Made by a program: the position numbers and the translations under genes. The notes below the pieces were generated by a model. It searched no databases. It saw nothing but the letters and a program-made list of their open reading frames with translations, and had not been told where the DNA came from. This document shows positions 47,767 through 57,386 of a stretch of DNA of 64,000 nt, piece by piece. The DNA is from Lactiplantibacillus songbeiensis. Its GTDB lineage: Bacteria > Bacillota > Bacilli > Lactobacillales > Lactobacillaceae. The stretch lies in the NCBI RefSeq assembly GCF_005405125.1, contig NZ_BJDL01000008.1, forward strand, positions 1 through 64,000, written 5' to 3'. Each line of letters starts with the position of its first letter. The first letter of the stretch is position 1.

Positions 47767-48474
47767 ATGAAGAAAATTTTAGTCGTTGATGACGAAAAAC
47801 CAATCTCAGATATTATGAAGTTTAATTTAACTAAAGAAGGCTATGAAGTGCACGTCGCTGCTGATGGTGAAGAGGCACTCCAAAAAGTTGATGAAGTTCA
47901 TCCAGATTTAATTCTACTTGATCTGATGTTACCGAAGATGGATGGCCTAGAAGTGGCGCGCCAAGTTCGTAAGAATTATGATATGCCAATCATTATGGTT
48001 ACTGCCAAGGATTCAGAGCTAGATAAGGTCTTGGGCCTTGAATTGGGTGCTGATGATTATGTCACAAAGCCATTCTCGAACCGTGAACTCGTGGCGCGGG
48101 TCAAAGCTAACTTACGGCGACAAGGTTCGGCTGCCGCACAACCGGCTGAAGAAGAGACAAATTCCGACATTGAAATTGGGGACTTAGTGATTCATCCCGA
48201 TGCGTATATGGTCTCAAAACGCGGTGATAATATCGAATTAACCCACCGTGAATTTGAATTACTCCATTATTTAGCGCAACATATTGGCCAAGTTATGACC
48301 CGTGAACACTTACTACAAACGGTGTGGGGCTATGATTACTTTGGTGATGTGCGGACGGTTGACGTTACTGTTCGGCGTTTACGTGAAAAAGTTGAAGATA
48401 ATCCTAGCCATCCTAAATGGTTAGTCACACGGCGGGGTGTTGGCTACTATCTCCGCAATCCAGAAAATGAGTAG
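47767..48474 (+). CDS. walR: Response regulator WalR (VicR/YycF)
   Basis: WalR is the essential OmpR-family regulator of cell-wall hydrolase genes. The receiver domain (about 1-115) starts [20 protein letters not shown], with the phospho-acceptor Asp in LILLDLMLP and the Lys in DYVTKPF. The C-terminal winged helix has [20 protein letters not shown] and [18 protein letters not shown]. Its 235 residues are normal. It is the first gene of the walRK-yycHI-yycJ-htrA cluster. Confidence 0.98.
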   Translation: MKKILVVDDEKPISDIMKFNLTKEGYEVHVAADGEEALQKVDEVHPDLILLDLMLPKMDGLEVARQVRKNYDMPIIMVTAKDSELDKVLGLELGADDYVTKPFSNRELVARVKANLRRQGSAAAQPAEEETNSDIEIGDLVIHPDAYMVSKRGDNIELTHREFELLHYLAQHIGQVMTREHLLQTVWGYDYFGDVRTVDVTVRRLREKVEDNPSHPKWLVTRRGVGYYLRNPENE

Positions 48475-48487
48475 AGGGCATTGAACC

Positions 48488-50365
48488 GTGTTTAGATTTA
48501 TTAAACGGAGAAACTTCTTCAAAACGATTAATTTTAAAATTGCGTTAGTGTTTGCATTACTCCTATTAATTACGCTGGAGATTGTCGGGGCTGTCTTTGT
48601 CCGGCAACTCGAAACAGAGAACTTACGGCAATTTAAGAGTCAGGTTCAAATTCCGACTTACGTGGATAATTCATTGGCAGAACAACTGTCAACGAATGGA
48701 ACCATTAAGGCGAACGCTCAAATCAAGTCGATTCTGTCAGAAATCAACAATTCTAGCGTGGATGAAGTCCGCGTGGTCGACAGTAAAGGGACGATTCGAG
48801 GGACGAACGACGTCAATGATCAAGCGATTATTGGTCAAAAGACCACTGATCGGAACATTAAGAACGCGATTTATAATAATCGCTCCTATACGAAGAACAC
48901 TTACGATACCCAAGACAATAGTCGCTACTATATTTCAATTGTGCCGTTATATAATTCCAATTCGACCGGAAATAGTAATCAGCTAGTCGGGGTCTTGTAT
49001 GTGCGGGCCAATATGAAGTCGGTCTACAATACGATCAACAGTATTATGGTGATCTTTGCGTCGGCGTCACTGATTGCGATTGCGTTAGGACTAGTGATTG
49101 CAATCATCATTGCCCGGGCAATTACCCGACCAATTGAAGAAATGAAGCAACAGACGCAACGAATTGCGCGTGGCGATTACGCGGGACAAGTGCGCGTTTA
49201 TAGTGACGATGAATTAGGCCAATTAGCTGGCGCCATCAATAACTTGTCGATTCGGGTGGAAGAAGCCCAAGAATCGACTGAAGCGGAACGGCGCCGGTTG
49301 GATAGTGTCCTAGCCCATATGAGTGATGGGGTTATCGCGACGGATCGGCGCGGTAATATCACAATTATTAATGAAACGGCGTCAGACTTTATGGACGTGA
49401 CTGCTGAAAAGGCGATTGGTAGCTCGATTTTGGATATGCTTCAAATTCGAGACGACTATTCGTTGCGGGATTTAATTGAAAATCAAGATGAACTAACGCT
49501 CGATTTCTCGTCAAATGAACGGGATTTGATTTTGAACGCTTATTTCTCGCTGATTCAACGTGAATCTGGTTTTATTAGCGGCTTGGTCTGTGTCTTGCAC
49601 GATGTCACGGAACAACAAAAGATTGATAATGATCGTAAACAATTCGTTTCTAACGTGTCGCATGAATTGCGGACACCGTTAACGAGTTTACGCAGCTATA
49701 TTGAAGCATTAAGTGATGGTGCTTGGAAAGATCCCGAAGTGGCCCCTGGATTTTTAAAGGTGACTCAAGAAGAGACGGACCGGATGATTCGGATGATTAA
49801 TGAGCTGTTAAGCTTGTCACGGATGGATTCTGGGACAACTAGAGTTGATATGGAACTTGTCAATATCAACGAAATGTTTAACTATGTTCTCAATCGGTTT
49901 GATATGATTCTGAAAAAAGACGATAATCCAGCCAAATATTACACGATTAAACGTGAATTTACGAAACGGGACTTGTGGGTCGAAATCGATACCGATAAGT
50001 TCACCCAAGTGCTCGATAATATTATGAACAATGCGATCAAGTATTCGCCCGATGGTGGGGTCATTACGTGTCGGCTTTTGGAGACCCATAATCAAGTGAT
50101 TATTAGTATTAATGACCAAGGCTTGGGGATTCCACGGGCTGACTTGAACCACGTCTTTGATCGGTTCTTTCGAGTCGACAAGGCGCGTTCACGGGCGCAA
50201 GGTGGGACTGGCTTAGGCTTGGCGATTTCTAAGGAAGTCGTTCAAATGCTTGGTGGCCGCATCTGGGTCGATAGTGTTGAAGGCCAAGGGTCAACGTTCT
50301 ATATTTCGTTGCCGTATGAACCTTATGAGGAGGAGGATCTTTGGGATGATGATGCGAAGGCTTAG
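48488..50365 (+). CDS. walK: Sensor histidine kinase WalK (VicK/YycG)
   Basis: WalK is the membrane kinase that phosphorylates WalR in response to wall and lipid II status. Its 625 residues contain two membrane segments (about 15-37 and 184-206) flanking an extracellular Cache-like domain, then HAMP (ITRPIEEMKQQTQRIARGDY), PAS (about 265-370), HisKA with VSHELRTPLTSLRSY, and HATPase with NNAIKYSP and GTGLGLAISKEV. This matches the long, double-membrane-span lactobacillus form. It overlaps yycH by 20 bp. Confidence 0.97.
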   Translation: MFRFIKRRNFFKTINFKIALVFALLLLITLEIVGAVFVRQLETENLRQFKSQVQIPTYVDNSLAEQLSTNGTIKANAQIKSILSEINNSSVDEVRVVDSKGTIRGTNDVNDQAIIGQKTTDRNIKNAIYNNRSYTKNTYDTQDNSRYYISIVPLYNSNSTGNSNQLVGVLYVRANMKSVYNTINSIMVIFASASLIAIALGLVIAIIIARAITRPIEEMKQQTQRIARGDYAGQVRVYSDDELGQLAGAINNLSIRVEEAQESTEAERRRLDSVLAHMSDGVIATDRRGNITIINETASDFMDVTAEKAIGSSILDMLQIRDDYSLRDLIENQDELTLDFSSNERDLILNAYFSLIQRESGFISGLVCVLHDVTEQQKIDNDRKQFVSNVSHELRTPLTSLRSYIEALSDGAWKDPEVAPGFLKVTQEETDRMIRMINELLSLSRMDSGTTRVDMELVNINEMFNYVLNRFDMILKKDDNPAKYYTIKREFTKRDLWVEIDTDKFTQVLDNIMNNAIKYSPDGGVITCRLLETHNQVIISINDQGLGIPRADLNHVFDRFFRVDKARSRAQGGTGLGLAISKEVVQMLGGRIWVDSVEGQGSTFYISLPYEPYEEEDLWDDDAKA

Positions 50366-51671
50366 ACGGTTAATGCTGCCGATCGGACTATCCCTATTGA
50401 TTCTACTCAGTATTGGGTTGTCGATGTATATTTGGACGAATCCGTCGCGTTATGAACGAGAAAGTAAGGTCAGCACGGCCAGTTCCAATTCGACGATTGC
50501 GACCCGGACGATCGATGATGTTTATTTGCCGACGCAACTTGTGCACACGGATGCTAAGGGCAAGCAAACCTTACTGATTAATAAAAATGTCAGTCTGGTG
50601 ACCCAATTCAAAGAGCAGATTAGTAAATGGGATGCTCGTAGTATCTCGAAGGTCCGGATCACGTCGGCACGTAGCTATACCGCGCTTTTGAATGGACAAG
50701 ATTCGTATGTCTTGAATTTCCCAGATAGCGTCACGGTTAGCATGTTTAACACGATCTTTAGTCAGAACTTGCAAAGCTATAAAGCGGCGAAGTTCAGTCG
50801 CATCGTGATTCCAATCAATGATACGAGTCATATCTATCTCTTAAATGATAGTCAGCATCAGATCTACAGTGTGCGGCTCAAGCAAAAGTCACTGACGAAG
50901 ATGCAAAAGATCCTTGCGGCGGTTAGCGTGAAGTCGATTCCGGTCGCCATGACGTATCGGCATAATGCCACCTACTTGGATTACACGCAGCCAGTGAAGA
51001 TGCAGCAATATAGTTATTTATTGAATAAACTCGCGGCGAGTCAATTGGCTAACCGGTTGTTAGATGCGGATGGCAACTCATCCGTGACGGTCCATAACCG
51101 TAAGCACGAACAAGAATATACGACCGGATCGTATAAGCGGATGACCGTCAATACGAAACAGGGCACCGTTAAGTATGAGGACTATAGTGATGCGGGCAAT
51201 CAACGGCAACTGACGTTAACGACGCAGCTACGGAAGAGTTACAATCACTTAGTTAGCATTGGCGTCCCGATGGATAATATCCGCTACTACGGCTACGATA
51301 CGACAAGCAACAGTGTCATCTATCGGAGTTATGTTGAAGGGTTCCCAATCTTCAATCAAACGGAAAACGGTGATGTCCGGGTGCAAATGACCACGAACAG
51401 CTTAGAACGGTACTACTTCTCATTGTATAGTCTGCAAGTCCCGGTTCCAACGACTGGGAAACAACAGTCGGTCACGCTGCCAAGTACGAGCACCGTTTTA
51501 AAGAAACTGGTCGCCGCTGGTTTTAAAGAAAGTAAGCTTGGCAGTATTGAACTTGGCTACCACTGGTCGAAGAATACGTCATCGAGATTAGTGATTGATC
51601 TCAATCCGACGTACTACGTCTATTACAATGGCGCTTGGCGGACATACACGTCCATGCTGAGTGGGTCGTAA
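50346..51671 (+). CDS. yycH: WalK regulator YycH
   Basis: YycH is a membrane-anchored extracytoplasmic protein that, with YycI, binds WalK and adjusts its activity. It has one N-terminal membrane segment (about 13-33) after a basic start, then an extracellular domain of about 400 residues containing PVKMQQYSYLLNKLAA and YVEGFPIFNQTENGDV. The start is ATG 50346, after GGAGGAGG inside the walK 3' end; the frame is open earlier but overlaps walK coding, so 441 residues is best. It is followed 12 bp later by yycI. Confidence 0.92.
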   Translation: MMMRRLRRLMLPIGLSLLILLSIGLSMYIWTNPSRYERESKVSTASSNSTIATRTIDDVYLPTQLVHTDAKGKQTLLINKNVSLVTQFKEQISKWDARSISKVRITSARSYTALLNGQDSYVLNFPDSVTVSMFNTIFSQNLQSYKAAKFSRIVIPINDTSHIYLLNDSQHQIYSVRLKQKSLTKMQKILAAVSVKSIPVAMTYRHNATYLDYTQPVKMQQYSYLLNKLAASQLANRLLDADGNSSVTVHNRKHEQEYTTGSYKRMTVNTKQGTVKYEDYSDAGNQRQLTLTTQLRKSYNHLVSIGVPMDNIRYYGYDTTSNSVIYRSYVEGFPIFNQTENGDVRVQMTTNSLERYYFSLYSLQVPVPTTGKQQSVTLPSTSTVLKKLVAAGFKESKLGSIELGYHWSKNTSSRLVIDLNPTYYVYYNGAWRTYTSMLSGS

Positions 51672-51683
51672 GGGGGACGCATA

Positions 51684-52550
51684 ATGAATTTTCGTAGAAT
51701 TGAATGGATCTTCTTGGTGGCCTTTGTTGTCCTAGATGTGTTCTTGGTGTACATGTTCGTGCAAACTAGTTCGAGTGATACGAGTACGAAGTCGACGAAT
51801 GATACGACCACGACCGTGATTCGGGAAATGCGCGATGACAATATCAGCTTTAGTACCCCCAGTGGTAAGGAAAATAATGGGTACTATATTGCTGGCAATA
51901 ACGATAGTGGCTTAAAAGCACATCTGAATCAGTTAACTGACCAGTCAACCCGCGTCTTAAGCAACGGCAAGATCACGAGTACGCTGCGCACTTCCGTAAC
52001 GGTTGATCCGGATCACCCTGAAAAGACGTTGGATCAGTATGTTAAGTCAGCGACTAATGTGATTCATGGTGATGAATATGTGTATAGTGCGGAATTGTCA
52101 TCAAGCAGTGATTACGTCTATGTGCAAAAGGTCGCAGATGGGAAGATTTTGACAGGCACGGGGCAATTGCACTTGACGATCAATAAGAATCATCAGTTGA
52201 TTGGCTATACGCAAGGCTATGTCAACAATGTCAAGACGTTGCGCGAAAAGGCCGTCACCATTAGTGAGAAGAAAGCCTTAGTGGCGTTGTATCAATATAA
52301 TCAAGTTTCAAATGACTCCCGGATTGTGTGGGGCCGGTTGGGTTACTCACGCCTGTTGAAGTTAAAAGACAGTAGTGTGTATGTGCCAACCTGGGTCTTT
52401 GCAGTCCGCAGTAAAAATAGTTCCAATATTAGCTTGCATCGAATCAACGCCTTTACTGGGGCGGCGATGAAGGCCAATACCGCCAATACCGCGTCGAGTG
52501 ATACGACGGATGGCGATGTGGCCGCGGGGATGATTTGGAATGCTGAATAG
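51684..52550 (+). CDS. yycI: WalK regulator YycI
   Basis: YycI is the partner of YycH in the membrane complex that controls WalK. It is 288 residues with one N-terminal membrane segment (WIFLVAFVVLDVFLVYMFVQ, about 9-28) and an extracellular beta-rich domain containing GTGQLHLTINKNHQLIGYTQ and the C-terminal YVPTWVFAVR region typical of the family. It ends at a terminator, so yycJ and htrA may use separate promoters. Confidence 0.92.
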   Translation: MNFRRIEWIFLVAFVVLDVFLVYMFVQTSSSDTSTKSTNDTTTTVIREMRDDNISFSTPSGKENNGYYIAGNNDSGLKAHLNQLTDQSTRVLSNGKITSTLRTSVTVDPDHPEKTLDQYVKSATNVIHGDEYVYSAELSSSSDYVYVQKVADGKILTGTGQLHLTINKNHQLIGYTQGYVNNVKTLREKAVTISEKKALVALYQYNQVSNDSRIVWGRLGYSRLLKLKDSSVYVPTWVFAVRSKNSSNISLHRINAFTGAAMKANTANTASSDTTDGDVAAGMIWNAE

Positions 52551-52557
52551 TTAAAAT

Positions 52558-52597
52558 AAGCAATTGCCCCACTAAAATGGTTGGCAATTGCTTTTTT
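52558..52597 (+). terminator. yycI terminator
   Basis: AAGCAATTGCC and GGCAATTGCTT form an 11-bp stem with a T6 tail. Confidence 0.9.
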
Positions 52598-52732
52598 GAT
52601 AGGGCCATAACTTTCCATGCTGGTTCAAAGCGTGTATCATATATGGGGTAATGCGCATTGGTGGTCGAGAAAGGTGGGCCGCTGGTGGTAACTGGGAACG
52701 TTGATTTTTCAGAGATAGGAAGAACCTAAATA

Positions 52733-53548
52733 ATGGTATTAAAATTAGCAACAGATCAAATGCAAGTGAGCGTCTTAGCGTCCGGTAGTACCGGTAACGT
52801 GACGTATATTGAAACGCCAGAACATAAAGTCTTAGTCGATGCCGGCTTGAGCGGCAAGAAGATTGCTAATTTAATGACGTCAATCGGTCGTGATATTAAC
52901 GAGGTTGACAGTTTGTTTGTCACCCATGAACACACCGATCATTGTCATTCGGCCGGGATCTTAGCCCGTAAGTATGGGTTAGATGTGTATGCGAACCAGG
53001 GAACATGGGATGCCATGGCTCATAGGATTGGTAAAGTCCCTGCCGAACTCTGCCATGTCTTTGATCCGAATACGACTTTGGGCTTGGGTGATCTGGATAT
53101 TGAATCCTTTAGTGTCTCCCATGATGCGGCCGAACCACAATTTTATGAATTGCACCATGCGGGCAAGTCGTTTGTGATCATTACCGATACCGGTTATGTT
53201 TCTGAACAGGTTGAGGGTGTGATTCGCGATGCGGATGGTTATTTATTTGAATGCAATCATGATTTAGAAATGTTACGGATGGGGCGTTATCCATGGCCGT
53301 TGAAACAACGAATCTTGGGCGATGAAGGCCATCTATCTAATGAAGATGGGGCTAATGCGCTAATGGACGTGATTGGCCGTCATACGAAGCGGATTTATCT
53401 GGGTCACCGGAGTCAGGATAATAATATGAAGACGCTTGCCCACTTAACGGTCGCTTCGATGATGAAAGAACATGATTTTGGTGTTGAACATGATTTCCAA
53501 CTCTATGATACTGACCCGGAAGCGGCCACGAAATTAGTGACGCTATAA
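52733..53548 (+). CDS. walJ: MBL-fold hydrolase YycJ/WalJ (VicX)
   Basis: This is a metallo-beta-lactamase-fold phosphodiesterase found in the walRK cluster of Firmicutes and thought to act on DNA (exonuclease) in replication-linked processes. Its 271 residues show the metal-binding motif THEHTDHCHSAG (about residues 63-74), SVSHDAAEP, VIITDTGYVS and the C-terminal YLGHRSQDNN. No signal peptide, so it is cytoplasmic. The ATG at 52733 is preceded by AGGAAGAACC. Confidence 0.93.
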   Translation: MVLKLATDQMQVSVLASGSTGNVTYIETPEHKVLVDAGLSGKKIANLMTSIGRDINEVDSLFVTHEHTDHCHSAGILARKYGLDVYANQGTWDAMAHRIGKVPAELCHVFDPNTTLGLGDLDIESFSVSHDAAEPQFYELHHAGKSFVIITDTGYVSEQVEGVIRDADGYLFECNHDLEMLRMGRYPWPLKQRILGDEGHLSNEDGANALMDVIGRHTKRIYLGHRSQDNNMKTLAHLTVASMMKEHDFGVEHDFQLYDTDPEAATKLVTL

Positions 53549-53662
53549 TGACGATTTAATATTTCCACAATTGTTCAGTCATAGAAAAATCACACTTTTT
53601 AGCTAGAATAAGCTTAAAGCAATGAACATCAGTAGGGAGGGAACGCGTTTTAACGCGAAATT

Positions 53663-54937
53663 ATGGCAAATAATTCATTAGTTAAAGTGGCGGTGACCGC
53701 ACTTGTCGCCGGTTTGTTAGGTGGCGGGATCGCTTATGGCGGGATTAATTACATGAGTAACAATAATGTCTCCACGTCTTCAACCAGTGTACCGACCGGC
53801 TCCAACAAGTCGGGCTCAACTTCAACGACCAATGTGAAAGTTAATGTGAGCTCGCAAGCAACGAAGGTCTTTAAGAATAATAAGGCCGCTGTCGTTTCCG
53901 TAATCAACTTGCAAAAGCAAAGTACGTCTAGTGGCTGGAGTGGAATCTTAGGCGGCGATGACGGCTCATCGGATAGTGATGGGTCAAATTCAAGTTCTGG
54001 ATCTTCCAGCAGTAACAGTAAGTTGCAGGAATATAGTGAAGGCTCTGGCTTGATCTATAAGAAGAGTGGTAGTGCCGCCTATATCGTGACGAATAATCAC
54101 GTGGTGAGTGGATCGAATGCGATTCGCGTCATTATGAGTGATGGCACCAAGCTCAGTGCTAAGTTAGTCGGGACCGATTCTGTGACCGACTTAGCTGTCT
54201 TAAAGATTAACTCAGCTAAAGTTTCTAAGATTGCCAGTTTCGGGAACTCCGATAGTATCGAAGTGGGTGAAAGTGCCTTAGCGATCGGGTCACCATTAGG
54301 CTCTAACTACGCCACGACCTTAACGGAAGGAATCATTTCCGCTAAGAAACGGACGATTGCCACAACGAATACGTCGGGACAGCAAACCGGTTATGCGACG
54401 GTTATCCAAACTGATGCTGCGATTAACCCTGGGAACTCCGGTGGGCCACTATTTAACTTAGCCGGTCAAGTCGTCGGGATTAACTCGATGAAGCTGTCAT
54501 CGGATAGTTCTGGGACGAGCGTTGAAGGGATGGGCTTTGCGATTCCAAGTAATGAAGTCGTGAAGATTATCAATGAGTTAGTTAAGAACGGTGAAGTCGT
54601 CCGGCCAGCTTTAGGGGTCGCAACGTATAACTTGTCTAATATCCAAGCGAGTGATCGTAAATCAGTCTTGAAGTTGCCAACGAGTGTGACTAAAGGGGTC
54701 GTTATTATGAAGACCTATACGGGGTCACCGGCGAAGAAAGCTGGCTTGACGAAGTATGATGTTATTACCGAATTAGGCGGTAAGAAGATTACAAGTCTAG
54801 CAACCTTGCGGACAGCTTTATATGATCATCAAGTGAACGATACGGTCAGTGTGAAGTACTATCACAACGGGAAACTTAAGAGTACAACGATGAAGTTAAC
54901 CGAAACTACCAAAGCGTTAACTAAACAATCCAATTAA
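53663..54937 (+). CDS. htrA: Membrane-anchored serine protease HtrA/DegP
   Basis: HtrA is the surface quality-control protease that degrades misfolded exported proteins. Its 424 residues have one N-terminal membrane anchor (about 8-31), a Ser/Gly/Asn-rich linker with a run of SSGSSSSNS type (about 95-125), a trypsin-like domain with catalytic TNNHVV (His), DSVTDLAVLKI (Asp) and NPGNSGGPLFN (Ser), and one C-terminal PDZ domain. It completes the wal cluster, as in many lactobacilli, and ends at a strong terminator. Confidence 0.96.
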   Translation: MANNSLVKVAVTALVAGLLGGGIAYGGINYMSNNNVSTSSTSVPTGSNKSGSTSTTNVKVNVSSQATKVFKNNKAAVVSVINLQKQSTSSGWSGILGGDDGSSDSDGSNSSSGSSSSNSKLQEYSEGSGLIYKKSGSAAYIVTNNHVVSGSNAIRVIMSDGTKLSAKLVGTDSVTDLAVLKINSAKVSKIASFGNSDSIEVGESALAIGSPLGSNYATTLTEGIISAKKRTIATTNTSGQQTGYATVIQTDAAINPGNSGGPLFNLAGQVVGINSMKLSSDSSGTSVEGMGFAIPSNEVVKIINELVKNGEVVRPALGVATYNLSNIQASDRKSVLKLPTSVTKGVVIMKTYTGSPAKKAGLTKYDVITELGGKKITSLATLRTALYDHQVNDTVSVKYYHNGKLKSTTMKLTETTKALTKQSN

Positions 54938-54954
54938 ATGATTAAGCTTTCATA

Positions 54955-54992
54955 AGAGCGCCGGAGCGGTGATGCCGTTCCGGCGCTTTTTG
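54955..54992 (+). terminator. htrA terminator
   Basis: AGAGCGCCGGAGCGG and CCGTTCCGGCGCTTT form a GC-rich stem followed by five T. Confidence 0.92.
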
Positions 54993-55135
54993 CGATCAAA
55001 ATTGGAAAAACCGAAAGTTCATCTTTCAAAAAACCTATTTAGACGATGAAACCGATATAATTATGAAAGAATCCGAACAAACTGAGTTGGTTATCCGGAA
55101 ACCATTTTTTGCCCGGTCGACCAGTTGGGTAAAAC

Positions 55136-55449
55136 TGTGGACAACTTCGGGGATAACTTTGACGGACGGAGACTGAATTTTATGAACAGGCGCTAGCTCG
55201 GCAATTCGGGGTGTTTAAAAGTTATCCACAGGCAGCCGAAAAGTCTGTGGATTAAATTTTTGAAATTTATTTTAATTAAACTGGATTGTTGATATAATGG
55301 GATTTGTAACCGGAAAACGCGAACGGATGTTGCTGTTAATAACTGTGGATAAAGTGACGGGCTATTGACAAAACCGGTCAAAATAAATGTTGTGGCAAAC
55401 ATACGTTCAACACAACATGTAGCAAATCGAGTTATACACCTGTGGATAA
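55136..55449. promoter_or_regulatory. DnaA-box cluster upstream of rlmH
   Basis: Within about 315 bp there are DnaA-box matches at 55136-55144 (TGTGGACAA), 55222-55230 (TTATCCACA, perfect), 55246-55254 (TGTGGATTA), 55344-55352 (TGTGGATAA, perfect), 55432-55440 (TTATACACC) and 55441-55449 (TGTGGATAA, perfect). This density matches oriC itself, 47 kb away. An extended -10 (TGATATAAT, 55290-55298) for rlmH lies inside the cluster, so DnaA may regulate rlmH or be titrated here. There is no gene in 54993-55482. Confidence 0.8.
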
Positions 55450-55482
55450 CTTTGTTAATAACTTGTGTAAAGGTGGTTAATT

Positions 55483-55962
55483 ATGAACATCAAAATTATC
55501 TGTGTCGGAAAATTAAAGGAAAAATATTTTAAACAGGGGATTGCGGAATATGCGAAACGCATGAGTAAATTTGCAAAATTCCAAATTGTTGAAGTTCCCG
55601 ATGAAAAGGCTCCTGAGTCATTAAGTAACGCAGAGATGGCTAATGTCATGGACAAGGAAGGTCAGCGGATTCTGGAGAAGATCAAGGATCGCGACTATGT
55701 GTATGCGCTGGCGATTAAAGGCAAGGAACGGACGAGTGAAGAATTCGCCGCTGAAATCGATAAACTGACGACTTATGGGCATAGTGATATTGACTTTATA
55801 ATTGGTGGCTCATTAGGGTTGGCACCAGAGGTCTTGCAACGGGCAGATACGCAGATCTCGTTTGGGCGGTTTACGTTGCCCCATCAGTTGATGCGGTTGG
55901 TGCTGTCGGAGCAGGTTTATCGGGCGTTTATGATTAATATTGGGTCTCCGTATCATAAGTGA
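55483..55962 (+). CDS. rlmH: 23S rRNA (pseudouridine1915-N3)-methyltransferase RlmH
   Basis: RlmH is a small SPOUT methyltransferase that modifies pseudouridine 1915 in helix 69 of 23S rRNA on assembled ribosomes. Its 159 residues begin [16 protein letters not shown], carry the knot motif [15 protein letters not shown] (about residues 105-119), and end [17 protein letters not shown] precedes the ATG. In staphylococci this gene is orfX, whose last codons are the SCC attachment site; here the same codons are repeated downstream (see the att features). The gene itself is intact. Confidence 0.97.
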   Translation: MNIKIICVGKLKEKYFKQGIAEYAKRMSKFAKFQIVEVPDEKAPESLSNAEMANVMDKEGQRILEKIKDRDYVYALAIKGKERTSEEFAAEIDKLTTYGHSDIDFIIGGSLGLAPEVLQRADTQISFGRFTLPHQLMRLVLSEQVYRAFMINIGSPYHK

Positions 55963-55966
55963 CGCG
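55943..55966 (+). repeat. att site 1 (chromosomal, at the rlmH 3' end)
   Basis: The core TCCGTATCATAAGTGA (55947-55962) includes the rlmH stop codon and is followed by CGCGAAAAAGG. It is the reference for the downstream copies. Confidence 0.7.
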
Positions 55967-56056
55967 AAAAAGGTGTCCCACATGCTAGGCGCTTGGGATT
56001 CATGACATCGTAAATTATTTGGTAATTCGGCGTTTATAGCTAATTGCGTCGTTAGG

Positions 56057-56076
56057 GAAGTCCGTATCATAAGTGA
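56057..56076 (+). repeat. att site 2
   Basis: The core TCCGTATCATAAGTGA (56061-56076) is identical over 16 bp to site 1, at a 114-bp offset. In the rlmH frame it reads AGT CCG TAT CAT AAG TGA, that is SPYHK-stop. Confidence 0.7.
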
Positions 56077-56230
56077 GAAATAAACAGTTCATGTGCTGGG
56101 GACTAAGGACTTATTGGGTTAAGATTTAGTTGATACTTCATCTGTTTTAATTCTTTGTATTTGTGAGATATCAAAACTTAAAAAGTATGCTAAACTTTGA
56201 GTATCAAACTAAGAGAGGTGGCGGAATGTC

Positions 56231-57382
56231 ATGGCAATATTAAGGATTCCAGTGAAAGCCGAAATTATTGACTGGGCAATTGATAACGGTGAAAAAAAAG
56301 AATTAGAATTGAAAAAAAAGTATGCGCTTGATGCTTGGAAAAATCCACAGACTGACCATGACAATCCGACATTCAAGCAAATTCAGAATTTTAGTCGAGA
56401 TACACATATTCCATTCAACTACTTTTTCAAGGACAAACTTCCTGAAGAAAAAAATGAATTTGTCAAATTTAGAACAATTAATAACGATACGGTTCAGCCA
56501 AGCAGACGGTTGATTGATACAATATATGCTATGGAGACTCGTCAGGAATGGATGAAGGAGTATTTGCTAGATCAAAATAAAACCATAAGTTTTCAGTTTT
56601 CAAAAGTGTTTAGTGACACTATGGATCCAGTTGCTGTTTCGAAGGACGTATTGGAACTTTTAAATTTGTCAGATACACTTGGAATTGCAATGTCTGATGA
56701 TGACTTTTTTAATGTCATTAGAACTAAAATTAGTTCTTTAGGTATTATGGTTATGCAGAATGGTATTGTTGGTACTAATACACAGCGTCCATTAGATGTT
56801 GAGGAGTTTCGGGCATTTGTACTGATTGATTCCGTAATTCCCTTGATTTTTGTAAATAGTCGCGATAGTAAAAAGGCAAAAATATTTTCTTTGATTCATG
56901 AGCTTATTCACGTATTTTTAGGGAATAATGAAGTACTCAATGTGTCGCCTGAAGATGATATTGCAAATGAGCGTTGGATAAATCAAGTTACAATTAACGT
57001 GCTTATACCTGCCAATAAGATTGACAAATTAATATCAAAAAAAGTGTCACCTGAGAATAATGTAAAACTTTTATCCAGAAGGTTTCATACTAGTTTGGTA
57101 GCTACGGCAATTCGTATGAAGGAATTGCATATTTGGGGTGACAACATAGTTGATTGGTCGAAGAAAGAACAATCAAAATATTTACAATTAAAATTCGAGA
57201 AAAAGTCTTCCGGTGGGGACTTTTATAATACGGCAGTATCAAGAATTGATCGATACTTTGCTAATGCGATTATTAATACAGAGTCCAGTGGAAGTATGGC
57301 AATTGTACAGGCAGCGTCAATGTTAGGAGTAACTCTCAAAACATATGATACAACGGTTGATAAAATTTTAGGAATGGCGTGA
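56231..57382 (+). CDS. ImmA/IrrE-family zinc metallopeptidase with N-terminal regulatory domain
   Basis: This 383-residue protein has an N-terminal XRE/COG2856-type module (residues about 1-90, including TFKQIQNFSRDTHIPFNYFF) and a C-terminal metallopeptidase domain whose HEXXH motif is HELIH at about 223-227, in FSLIHELIHVFLGNNE. The family cleaves or controls repressors (ImmA with ImmR, IrrE with DdrO). The next gene begins 4 bp later and encodes a PIN-like protein, so it probably acts as antitoxin or regulator. Direct repeats GATATCAAAACT and GAGTATCAAACT in the promoter (56169-56213) may be its operator. Visibly AT-rich. Confidence 0.85.
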   Translation: MAILRIPVKAEIIDWAIDNGEKKELELKKKYALDAWKNPQTDHDNPTFKQIQNFSRDTHIPFNYFFKDKLPEEKNEFVKFRTINNDTVQPSRRLIDTIYAMETRQEWMKEYLLDQNKTISFQFSKVFSDTMDPVAVSKDVLELLNLSDTLGIAMSDDDFFNVIRTKISSLGIMVMQNGIVGTNTQRPLDVEEFRAFVLIDSVIPLIFVNSRDSKKAKIFSLIHELIHVFLGNNEVLNVSPEDDIANERWINQVTINVLIPANKIDKLISKKVSPENNVKLLSRRFHTSLVATAIRMKELHIWGDNIVDWSKKEQSKYLQLKFEKKSSGGDFYNTAVSRIDRYFANAIINTESSGSMAIVQAASMLGVTLKTYDTTVDKILGMA

Positions 57383-57386
57383 TATT

